A stretch of DNA of 64,000 bases from Burkholderia contaminans (lineage in GTDB: Bacteria > Pseudomonadota > Gammaproteobacteria > Burkholderiales > Burkholderiaceae). Position 1 is the first letter of the stretch. Every line of letters starts with the position of its first letter. The stretch spans positions 12,683 through 76,682 of the forward strand of contig NZ_CP090646.1 of assembly GCF_029633825.1 (NCBI RefSeq), in the 5' to 3' direction. Of the stretch, positions 40,099 to 47,811 are shown one piece after another. The notes under the pieces are model-generated. The model did no database searches and had not been told where the DNA came from. It saw only the letters and a program-made list of their open reading frames with translations. Made by a program: the position numbers and the translations under genes.

Positions 40099-41729
40099 GC
40101 GCTGGATCGCGACGGTATGACGACCGCCACAAGGGGTTGATGTTTCTGCTGGTGCTGCTGGGTTCGGTGGGTGCATGGTTTTGGGCCGCGCAGCGGTTAT
40201 ATACCCTGCCCCACGATCAACTCGCGAGAGCGCTGTATTATGCAGCGCTCTCGACGCCCCACACTCCCCTATTATGGGTGCCGACAACTTTGGCATTTAT
40301 ATATGGGATGATCGTATTCGCTGTACTAGCCGTCTACTTTAGAAGTGGTTTTGAAGGGGCCGATTTTGCGATATTTTTGCGCGGTGCGACAATGGCGAGT
40401 CCGGCGCAACTACGGGATTTGACAAGAAACTGGTTTCGCCCTCAGTTAATTTTGGGTGGGATTCCGGTGCCGATTAAAATCGAGAGCCAACATTACAGTT
40501 TCACCGGTTCTACGGGTTCGGGTAAATCTCAGGCAATTGCCGAGTACATCGAGTCGGCATTGGCGAGAGGTAAGCCGCGTTGGTATCGACCGTGGGCAAA
40601 GCCTGAGAGAATTGTTTGCGTCGATCCGAACGGCGCGTTCATGGAGAAGTTTTATCAGCCCGGCGACATTATCATCAATCCATTTGATGAGCGATCGCGG
40701 TCATGGGGTATCTACAACGAAATCCGTGTCCCGTTTGACGTCGAGCTTTTTGCAGTGAGTGTTATTCCGAAAAGTCCTTCGACCGAACAGGAAGTCTGGA
40801 ATGCGATGGCGCGAACCATCACCGCAGAGGTGATGCTGAAGTTGTGGAGGCTCAACCGCGGGACGACAGACCATCTGGTGTACTGGCTGACGATGGCCCC
40901 GAACGAGCAGCTTCAAGAGATGCTGGCTGACACCGCCGCCGCCGGCATGTTCCACGGTGCAGAAGAAACCCTCGGCAGTGTGCGGACGGTGCTTACCCGG
41001 TACATCACCCCACACAAGTTTCTCGCGGCGATCGAGACTGCTCAGAAGGAATTCTCCTTCCGTGATTGGCTGGACAACGGAGCGGGTAACGTCTGGATTA
41101 CGTGGCGGGAAGATCAATTGTCCGCCCTGAAGCCGCTTATTTCGTGCCAGTTCGACGTGCTCTGCGCTGCGGCTCTGTCCGCGCCCGCCAATCGCAAGCG
41201 CCCTGCTACGCATCTGGTTGCCGACGAGCTGGATTCGCTTGAGAAGTTGAACTACGTCGTCCAGGCTGGCACCAAGGGCCGAAAGCACAAGCTGTACATC
41301 GCGGCTGGCTTCCAATCCTACGCGCAGCTTGACGACACGAACGGCAAGCAGGCCGCCCTGACCTTGCGCAACAGCTTCCGTAACACGTTGAGCTTCGGTA
41401 TTGCGGATATGGACACCTATACGGCCGGCGAGATCTCCAAGGGTCTCGGGGAGCATGAGGTGATTCGGAAGCGTGAGACCGGGGGCAAGAATCCGACCAC
41501 CACGTACGACAAAGAGCGCGAGCCGCTGGTTATGCCGTCGCAGATCCATAACCTGCCCGACCTGACTGGTTACGTGAAGCTCTCTGGCAGGCACCCTATT
41601 GCTCGCGTTACCTTGCAGTACAAGGATCGGCCGAAAGTCATTGAGCCGATCGTCATGGCCAAGAACGTGTGGACGACCGCCCCCGACTTCGACTCGGTGT
41701 CGACGCTCAACTTTGCGCGAGACGAGTGA
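40095..41729 (+). CDS. trwB: Type IV coupling protein (TrwB/VirD4/TraD family)
   Basis: A 544-aa inner-membrane ATPase with two N-terminal spans (about residues 12-33 and 62-82), Walker A GSTGSGKS near residue 138 and Walker B HLVADELDSLEK near residue 374. It docks the relaxosome to the VirB channel and pumps DNA. Size is close to R388 TrwB (507 aa). It overlaps both neighbours by 3-4 bp. Confidence 0.92.
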   Translation: MSAGSRRYDDRHKGLMFLLVLLGSVGAWFWAAQRLYTLPHDQLARALYYAALSTPHTPLLWVPTTLAFIYGMIVFAVLAVYFRSGFEGADFAIFLRGATMASPAQLRDLTRNWFRPQLILGGIPVPIKIESQHYSFTGSTGSGKSQAIAEYIESALARGKPRWYRPWAKPERIVCVDPNGAFMEKFYQPGDIIINPFDERSRSWGIYNEIRVPFDVELFAVSVIPKSPSTEQEVWNAMARTITAEVMLKLWRLNRGTTDHLVYWLTMAPNEQLQEMLADTAAAGMFHGAEETLGSVRTVLTRYITPHKFLAAIETAQKEFSFRDWLDNGAGNVWITWREDQLSALKPLISCQFDVLCAAALSAPANRKRPATHLVADELDSLEKLNYVVQAGTKGRKHKLYIAAGFQSYAQLDDTNGKQAALTLRNSFRNTLSFGIADMDTYTAGEISKGLGEHEVIRKRETGGKNPTTTYDKEREPLVMPSQIHNLPDLTGYVKLSGRHPIARVTLQYKDRPKVIEPIVMAKNVWTTAPDFDSVSTLNFARDE

Positions 41730-44700
41730 TGCTGACGTTCTCGTTTGTGAAGGACTCGCGGCAGGCCGGAAAGTACTACGAAGAGACCGACGACTACTAT
41801 GCGAAGGAAGGTCATCGCGGCGAATGGGATGGCGAAGGCGCGGAAGCGCTGGGGCTGCAAGGCGGTGTCGACAAAGAGACCTTCAAGAATCTGCTTGATG
41901 GCAAATTGCCGGATGGCACCGTGGTTCGAAAGCCCGCGCCGAAGACGAACAAGGACGGCAAGAAAGCCAATGCCCGGCTCGGCATTGACTTCACGTTCAG
42001 CGCGCCGAAGAGTGTCAGTATCGTTGCTTTGGTCAGTGGCGATCGGCGTGTGATTGCTGCGCACGATGCGGCCGTGGCTGATGCCTTGAAAATGCTTGAG
42101 AGCAAGGTCGTCGCACGCAAGAAGGTCAAGAAGCTGTCTTTTCGCGAGCACACCAACAATTTCGTCGTCGCGAAGTTTCAGCACGATCTATCGAGAGACC
42201 AAGATCCGCAGTTGCACACCCATGCGGTCGTCATGAATCTCACGCAGCGCGAAGACAAGCGTTGGACGGCGCTTTCCAACGAGGAAATGCTGAAGAGCGT
42301 CAAGGTGACTGGAGCGTACTACCGCGCGCGACTCGCGGAGAGATTGCAGGACATGGGCTACGACATTCGGGCGACGCGGCACGGCTTCGAGATGGCGTCG
42401 GTTCCGGATGCTGCGATCGAAATGTTCAGTCAGCGCAGCCGCACGATCGAGAAGCACCTCGACGCCCAAGGACTGACGAGAGATACCGCCAGCGGCGGCA
42501 TGAAGCAGACCATCACGAAGAACACGCGCAAGCGCAAAGACGAGGGCGATCGCGCGGTGTTGCGTCAAGAGTGGCGTGATGCCCTTGCTACCGCAGGCAT
42601 CAAGATTCCAGAAGCCGCGCCCGAACATCAGGCCGCGCCTGCAAGAACCCCGACGCCCCCCGGCCGCGAGGCCGGGCACGGAGCATCGGACGGCGCTGGC
42701 CCGCGCGATCCTGGTGCTGGTGGTGGCTCATCCGGGCGCGGTGGCGCAGAGCCGCGGCGTCCCGAGGTGACACCGCAATCGCCAAGCACTCGGCCGACGT
42801 CGGGCGATTTCAACAGAGATGCGACCGACCCGCGCGACTCACGGGAGCGGCCGCAGCAGCCCGAGCGTGTCGATGCAGAATCATTCCCAGCGCATTCTCC
42901 GCAGCAGGCCGCCGGCCCGACAGGTGGAGATCCACCGTTGCCCGATAAGCAGCGCCGCGCCCGCGAGGCTCTGGACTTTGCGATCGAGCATTTAACCGAG
43001 CGGCAGGGCATTTTCACGCATGGCGAGCTGCTTGAGCGCGCGTACATGAAGGCGCTGGGTGGAACGGCCGAGATCGACCGTGAGCTAGATCGAGCCAAGG
43101 TGGACGGGCGATTGTTGCCCGAACTGCCGTTGTACCAAACTGCAAAGTCTTTCTCGCGTGACGAGCAGGCAAAATCAGACGATCCGCAGTTCGACAAGTT
43201 TCGGCACGACAACGACATCCACAAGCTCACGCGCGCGTCGTGGGTGTCGATGCTCGTCAACGTTGAGGGTTATAGCGCCGATCGCGCGGAAAAAACAGTC
43301 GACAACGCGATCGCAAGCGGTCGCCTTGTGCAGACCGAAGAGCGCTACACGACTCCCGACATGCGAAGCCGCGAGCTGCGCATCCTCTGGATGGAGCGGC
43401 TTGGCCGCGATACGGTGCAGCCGATCAAGACGGCCGAAGAGGTCGATACGATGCTCGCGCAGAGTGACCTGAATGCGGGGCAACGTGACGCTGCGAAACT
43501 TGTGTTGACCACGACGAACCGTATTGTCGGTGTGCAAGGTTATGCCGGTGTGGGGAAAAGCCACATGCTGAGCAAGTCGGTCGAGGGCATCAAGGCGGAG
43601 ACTGCAAAGAGGGCGTCTGAAAGCGGTTATCGCGTCATCGGGCTCGCGCCATACGGTTCGCAGAACAAGGCATTGAAGGAGCTGGGGATGGACTCTCAGA
43701 CCCTCGCATCGTTCTTGGCGAAGAAGCCAGAGCCGGGGCTGCTGGGGCCGAACACGATCGTCTTTCTTGACGAGGCAAGCGTGGTGCCCGCACACCAGAT
43801 GGAAGCACTGATGAAGCGCATTGAGCAGCATGGTGCGCGCCTGGTGCTACTCGGTGATCGTAAGCAAACACAGGCGGTCGAGGCGGGCAAGCCCTTCGAG
43901 CAACTTCAGGACGCAGGGATGCAGCTCGCACATATCACCGAGATCCAGCGTCAGAAGAACGCAACCCTGAAAGCCGCTGTCGAGAAGGCCGCGAACGACA
44001 ACATCGGCGGTTCCGTTTTTACGCTCAAAGAGAACGTACATCAGGTTAAGGAGGCTCCAGAGCGTCACAAGGCTATCGCGGACGCGTACGCATCCAAGCC
44101 CCTTGAAGAGCGCAATAACACACTGATCGTCGTTGGCACGAATGAAGCCCGACGAGAGATCAACAAGCTTGTTCGCGAGAATCTGGAGCTGCCAAAGGGC
44201 GAGCTGGTGCGCGCGCTGGAGTCGTTTGACATGACGCGGGCAGAGCATCGTCATGCATCCAGCTATGTGCCGGGGCTCATTGTGCTCGCAGAGCGGGACG
44301 GATCGCACGGACTGAAGCGCGGTGAGCACTTCAAGGTTGTGTCGATCGACGCGAATGCGAACACGCTACGCCTGGTCGGCAAGGACACGGGTGAGCTGGT
44401 GGTCAATGCGTCGAAACTTGAAGGACTGTCGACGTATCAGCCAACAGAAATCGAGATCGTCCGCGGCGATTGGCTCAGAATGACCCGAAACGACAACAAG
44501 CAGGGCGTCTACAACGGCGAGCGGCATCAAGTTGCGGCCGTGGAGGCGGATGCGGTTGTTCTCGAGAACGGCGCGCGTCTGCCGCGCGAGAACGCGATTC
44601 ACGCTCAGCATGGCTATGCGCAAACCGTCCATAGCGCTCAGGGACTGACGACGAACAGCGTATTGATGGATGCGGACACGAAAAGCCTCACCGCGAACCG

Positions 44701-44983
44701 GGCCGTTTTCTATGTCGCCATCTCCCGCGCTCGCCACGATATCGCGATCTATACCAACGATCGATCGAAGCTGGCTGAAACGATGAGCCGTGAGCCCAAG
44801 AAGTACGCAGCACTCGAATTGCGCGATAACCGGCGCGAGGATGAGGTTTTAAGGGCCATATCGGCTATCCGCCGATCCGAGAAGGACGCCCGGTCAGCGC
44901 GGCAAGCGCTGTCCCGAGACATTCGTGGCAGTGCAACCCGCACCACCCAGCAGCGAGCCGCGCGTCGCGGGCGTTCACGCTGA
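41729..44983 (+). CDS. trwC: MobF relaxase-helicase (TrwC/TraI family)
   Basis: A 1084-aa bifunctional protein. The relaxase domain has tyrosines at 16/17 and 23/24 and a histidine triad H152, H163, H165 (LHTHAVVMNLTQ), almost identical in spacing to TrwC. A disordered Pro/Gly-rich linker spans about residues 295-415, longer than usual. The RecD-like helicase follows with Walker A GYAGVGKS near 604 and Walker B VFLDEAS near 680. It nicks oriT, stays bound to the 5' end and unwinds the plasmid. The ATG overlaps the trwB stop. Confidence 0.95.
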   Translation: MLTFSFVKDSRQAGKYYEETDDYYAKEGHRGEWDGEGAEALGLQGGVDKETFKNLLDGKLPDGTVVRKPAPKTNKDGKKANARLGIDFTFSAPKSVSIVALVSGDRRVIAAHDAAVADALKMLESKVVARKKVKKLSFREHTNNFVVAKFQHDLSRDQDPQLHTHAVVMNLTQREDKRWTALSNEEMLKSVKVTGAYYRARLAERLQDMGYDIRATRHGFEMASVPDAAIEMFSQRSRTIEKHLDAQGLTRDTASGGMKQTITKNTRKRKDEGDRAVLRQEWRDALATAGIKIPEAAPEHQAAPARTPTPPGREAGHGASDGAGPRDPGAGGGSSGRGGAEPRRPEVTPQSPSTRPTSGDFNRDATDPRDSRERPQQPERVDAESFPAHSPQQAAGPTGGDPPLPDKQRRAREALDFAIEHLTERQGIFTHGELLERAYMKALGGTAEIDRELDRAKVDGRLLPELPLYQTAKSFSRDEQAKSDDPQFDKFRHDNDIHKLTRASWVSMLVNVEGYSADRAEKTVDNAIASGRLVQTEERYTTPDMRSRELRILWMERLGRDTVQPIKTAEEVDTMLAQSDLNAGQRDAAKLVLTTTNRIVGVQGYAGVGKSHMLSKSVEGIKAETAKRASESGYRVIGLAPYGSQNKALKELGMDSQTLASFLAKKPEPGLLGPNTIVFLDEASVVPAHQMEALMKRIEQHGARLVLLGDRKQTQAVEAGKPFEQLQDAGMQLAHITEIQRQKNATLKAAVEKAANDNIGGSVFTLKENVHQVKEAPERHKAIADAYASKPLEERNNTLIVVGTNEARREINKLVRENLELPKGELVRALESFDMTRAEHRHASSYVPGLIVLAERDGSHGLKRGEHFKVVSIDANANTLRLVGKDTGELVVNASKLEGLSTYQPTEIEIVRGDWLRMTRNDNKQGVYNGERHQVAAVEADAVVLENGARLPRENAIHAQHGYAQTVHSAQGLTTNSVLMDADTKSLTANRAVFYVAISRARHDIAIYTNDRSKLAETMSREPKKYAALELRDNRREDEVLRAISAIRRSEKDARSARQALSRDIRGSATRTTQQRAARRGRSR

Positions 44984-45023
44984 TCTAGCCGCCTCGCAGG
45001 CGGAAACAAAAAATGATCTTGTA

Positions 45024-45056
45024 GGTAACACAAGCGGAACTGTGATGGAACAGTTC
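45024..45056. repeat. Three further 11-bp repeats after the relaxase gene
   Basis: GGTAACACAAG, CGGAACTGTGA and TGGAACAGTTC match the family at 39370-39424 in sequence and 11-bp step. They overlap the left arm of the terminator hairpin, so protein binding and termination could influence each other. Confidence 0.65.
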
Positions 45057-45066
45057 CGCTTGTTTT
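45030..45066 (+). terminator. Terminator after the relaxase gene
   Basis: ACAAGCGGAACTG pairs with CAGTTCCGCTTGT, a 13-bp stem followed by TTTC. Confidence 0.85.
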
Positions 45067-45202
45067 CTTTCGCCTGTCCTACAGGACGGGCCTTCTCCCG
45101 TCGTTAACCAACCACGTTTTGTCCGACGTTACGTTTTATTACGTTGGCGTGCCTTGCCATACCGTACGGAATACTGTAAATATCACTATAGTTCACTATT
45201 TG

Positions 45203-45208
45203 TATACT
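45203..45208 (+). promoter_or_regulatory. Likely -10 box (TATACT) of the T4SS operon
   Basis: TATACT lies 15 bp before the start codon of the first T4SS gene, in an AT-rich stretch. No good -35 is visible at 16-18 bp, which suggests an activated or weak promoter. Confidence 0.4.
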
Positions 45209-45222
45209 TTTAGGGGTCTAGA

Positions 45223-45945
45223 ATGCGTCTTTTCGTGAAACTGTTTGTAACCGCCGCACTTGCTTTCGGCGTGTACGGCAGTGCGTCCGCACAACAGTCC
45301 GTGCTGCCGGGTAGCTTCATCCCCAACTTCAACGGGGATATCCAAGAGTCCGACTTTCCCTGCGCCCTGATCCTCTGCTTCGCGAATCCCGCTGGCGTGA
45401 CGGCTGAGCCCAAGTGCGGGTCGCCCGTCAACTGGCTCATCGACAACTTCATCAAGAAGTTCAGGCCGTGGCCGCTGTGCATCTTCAAAGATCCGTTCGG
45501 CACGCAAGTTTCATATGGCAACCAGGCGCACGTCGATTGCCCGGCTGGGTTCACGCCGGAGACGATGAGCAACAGCATGATGGGCATGATCTACGGGAGC
45601 AACTACACGGGCGTTTGTTTGCGCCCGGTTCAGTCCTGCGAAACCACTGGCCGCAATGCGTTCACGCCGACCGTAAGCGGATCGGCCTGCCACACCTACA
45701 ACATTTACAACGACTACGGCTCGGTCGTCCAAAGCTACCACTACGAGTACGTGATTCCGCCGAACGGCGTTACCAGCTACTCGATGCGGCTTACCAGCAG
45801 CACATACAACAACACGTTCTTTTTCAACTTGGGCGGGAACGGCACTGGCAACCTGAGCCAATCGATCATCTACAAGAAAGACCCCTACGCGAACAACGGT
45901 GCGAGCAACGGAAATGCCTACTTTCGATTCGGCACCAATCATTGA
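45223..45945 (+). CDS. TrbM/KikA-family conjugal transfer protein
   Basis: A 240-aa secreted protein with signal peptide to about residue 24 and the TrbM/KikA-type cysteine pattern FPCALILCFANPAGVTAEPK then CGSPVNWLIDNFIKKFRPWP (residues 46-84). The C-terminal half is Asn/Tyr/Thr-rich and probably beta-structured, longer than usual for the family. In pKM101 KikA is encoded near the start of the transfer genes. Periplasmic role not defined. AGGGG precedes the ATG. Confidence 0.7.
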   Translation: MRLFVKLFVTAALAFGVYGSASAQQSVLPGSFIPNFNGDIQESDFPCALILCFANPAGVTAEPKCGSPVNWLIDNFIKKFRPWPLCIFKDPFGTQVSYGNQAHVDCPAGFTPETMSNSMMGMIYGSNYTGVCLRPVQSCETTGRNAFTPTVSGSACHTYNIYNDYGSVVQSYHYEYVIPPNGVTSYSMRLTSSTYNNTFFFNLGGNGTGNLSQSIIYKKDPYANNGASNGNAYFRFGTNH

Positions 45946-46636
45946 GACGTGTGCGGCCGGCGTCGATGCCCGGCTGTTCACCTCGCTTGTTCGGCAGGAG
46001 TCGAACTTCAATCCGTTTGCCATCGGCCTCGATGGCAAAGCGGTTCTAAAAGCCCAGCCTCGCAGCTATGAAGAAGCGGTGAAAACTGCCGTTAACCTGA
46101 GACGACAAGGCATAGGATTTTCTGTAGGGCTGTCACAGGTGCATATCTCAAACGTCGTCCGTTTAAAGATGACGTGGCAAGAGGCGTTCGATCCGTGCAC
46201 GAACCTGCGTACTGGTAGCGAAATCTTTCGCGGGTTCTACACGCAAGCGGTGCAAGCTGGGTATAGGTCAGATAGCGCGGTTTTCGCCGCGCTTCGCGGC
46301 TTCAACTCGGGGAGCGTGCACAACCCCGTCAGCAACGGCTATGCGAAGGCGATTCTCGTTCGTATCGGAGTCGCCCCCGCAACGCCATCACCTTCCGTCG
46401 TGTCTTCGCTGCCCGCAGTGGCGGCGGAATCTGCTCGGACAGCACCCGAGCAAGACGGTAGCAGCCCCGATATGTTTGCCGCCCCGTCGACGTCGCTCTT
46501 TGGTGAGCGGCGCGACGTCCTCGCGCAAGCTAAATCCGCCAGTGTCGCCGTGGCCGACGTCGCGCAAGCCGGAGCACCTCAGTCGATCGAGACCGGGGGT
46601 GCGCCGGTCGTTTTGCGCGCATCGGTCGTTCCCTAA
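45914..46636 (+). CDS. virB1: VirB1-like lytic transglycosylase
   Basis: A 240-aa protein with the SLT/VirB1 fold: FTSLVRQESNFNPFAIGLDG near residue 22 (catalytic Glu), GFSVGLSQVHISNVV near 67, and AVFAALRGFNSGS near 123; the C-terminal 90 residues are a low-complexity tail. No signal peptide is evident at the chosen ATG. The start overlaps the end of the TrbM-like gene by 32 bp. It opens the cell wall for the VirB channel. Confidence 0.82.
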   Translation: MPTFDSAPIIETCAAGVDARLFTSLVRQESNFNPFAIGLDGKAVLKAQPRSYEEAVKTAVNLRRQGIGFSVGLSQVHISNVVRLKMTWQEAFDPCTNLRTGSEIFRGFYTQAVQAGYRSDSAVFAALRGFNSGSVHNPVSNGYAKAILVRIGVAPATPSPSVVSSLPAVAAESARTAPEQDGSSPDMFAAPSTSLFGERRDVLAQAKSASVAVADVAQAGAPQSIETGGAPVVLRASVVP

Positions 46637-46714
46637 ATATCTCACCCAGCGGGGAGGGAGGGCCAACGAAGACGCGCCTAATGCTTGGAATCACTTTTTT
46701 CTGTAGTTCAGGAC

Positions 46715-46756
46715 ACTAAAAATACATAAACAGTGTACAATATGCCTATATTTAGT
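46715..46756. promoter_or_regulatory. ACTAAA...TTTAGT dyad before the VirB2 operon
   Basis: ACTAAAAATA (46715-46724) and TATATTTAGT (46747-46756) are inverted, 8 of 10 matching, flanking candidate -10 boxes TACAAT (46736) and TATATT (46747). A likely operator region; related dyads at 3986 and 9874. Confidence 0.5.
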
Positions 46757-46830
46757 CTCTCGAAATGGGGGTTTTCGGTGTGGTGTAATGCAGGGTTTAT
46801 CACTTCGCACAGACCACCACAGGGAACCCC

Positions 46831-47112
46831 ATGAGACTTCAAGACATTGCGGCGCTGGCGGGCGACATAGCTCACATCAAACTTAGGCAAAACTCCGCCG
46901 GACTCTGGGAGGTCGGCGTTTTCTTGGGGGGCGCGATATCGCAAGAACACAAGGTGACGAAGTTTCACAACAGGGCCGAACCGCGTACGTGGAAGAGCTT
47001 GGACAAGCTGGTGGGGACACTGGAATCCGTCTTTCACTGTCGGTTTGAAGAAATAGATATCCCATTCCAAATACGGATACAACATGACCAAACAGAAGAA
47101 GGGGGCGCTTAG
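46831..47112 (+). CDS. Small protein at the KorA position between virB1 and virB2
   Basis: A 93-aa protein beginning MRLQDIAALAGDIAHIKLRQ, with RTWKSLDKLVGTLESVFHCR near residue 52. In pKM101 the regulator gene korA lies at exactly this place, between the VirB1 and VirB2 homologues, but I see no clear HTH here. It has an AGGGAACC site and a dyad-containing promoter region upstream. It overlaps virB2 by 29 bp. Confidence 0.55.
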   Translation: MRLQDIAALAGDIAHIKLRQNSAGLWEVGVFLGGAISQEHKVTKFHNRAEPRTWKSLDKLVGTLESVFHCRFEEIDIPFQIRIQHDQTEEGGA

Positions 47113-47470
47113 CAAGCTGAGCGCCATTCGCGCACGTATCACGGCCGAGCGCGTCGGTCGAATCTATAGCGTTGCCATCGTCGGCGGTTACACGTTTCTC
47201 GCGCTGACCGATCCGGCGACCGCCCAATCCCTTCGCTCTGCGGGCGAGAGCGTCTTCAACACCATCTATGGCGTGGTGGGCGTCGCCGGCGGCATCGCAG
47301 GCGTCACCACCGCGATCAACTGGAAAATGGGCAACTTCCTCGGTGCCCGTGATCCCAAGCAAGCGTTCGTCAACTCCCTCATCGGCACCGGTGCTGCTTT
47401 CGGCATCGTCGGTATCGTCCAGTGGGTCAAAACGGCGACGGCCGGGTCGAGCAGCATCAGCGGCGTCTAA
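47084..47470 (+). CDS. virB2: VirB2-like pilin
   Basis: A 128-aa protein with a long N-terminal leader, a span around residues 25-45 and two hydrophobic segments (SVFNTIYGVVGVAGGIAGVT near 63 and LIGTGAAFGIVGIVQWVKTA near 97), the VirB2 hairpin pattern. It forms the conjugative pilus. Position before virB3 supports the call. Confidence 0.82.
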   Translation: MTKQKKGALSKLSAIRARITAERVGRIYSVAIVGGYTFLALTDPATAQSLRSAGESVFNTIYGVVGVAGGIAGVTTAINWKMGNFLGARDPKQAFVNSLIGTGAAFGIVGIVQWVKTATAGSSSISGV

Positions 47471-47475
47471 GCATC

Positions 47476-47811
47476 ATGGAAGACGACAACTTGATTGAGA
47501 GTGTCGTCATCCGGGCGGGGCAACGCCCCGCCATGATGCTCTACGTTCCTCTCTCCATCTTCCTGCTCGAAATGCTGATCGGCTTGGCCTTGTTTCGCCT
47601 CGTCGGTTTTTGGGTCTTCACCCTCGTACCGATTCATTTCTATTTCGTTGTCAAGACGGCCGGCGACTACCACTGGCTATCCACCTTGAAGGCCGACGTC
47701 TATCACTGGTGGCTCTTTGTGGCAAACAAAGGGCTGCAGGGGAAAAAGGTTGTGACCTTCTGCGCAGAACCGCCGAAAGCAAGGACGAACGACTATGACG
47801 GTCTCTTCTGA
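47476..47811 (+). CDS. virB3: VirB3-like protein
   Basis: A 111-aa membrane protein with hydrophobic region MMLYVPLSIFLLEMLIGLAL through VGFWVFTLVPIHFYFVV, the usual VirB3 topology. It overlaps virB4 by 17 bp. ATG at 47476 chosen over the 47422 codon inside virB2. Confidence 0.85.
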   Translation: MEDDNLIESVVIRAGQRPAMMLYVPLSIFLLEMLIGLALFRLVGFWVFTLVPIHFYFVVKTAGDYHWLSTLKADVYHWWLFVANKGLQGKKVVTFCAEPPKARTNDYDGLF

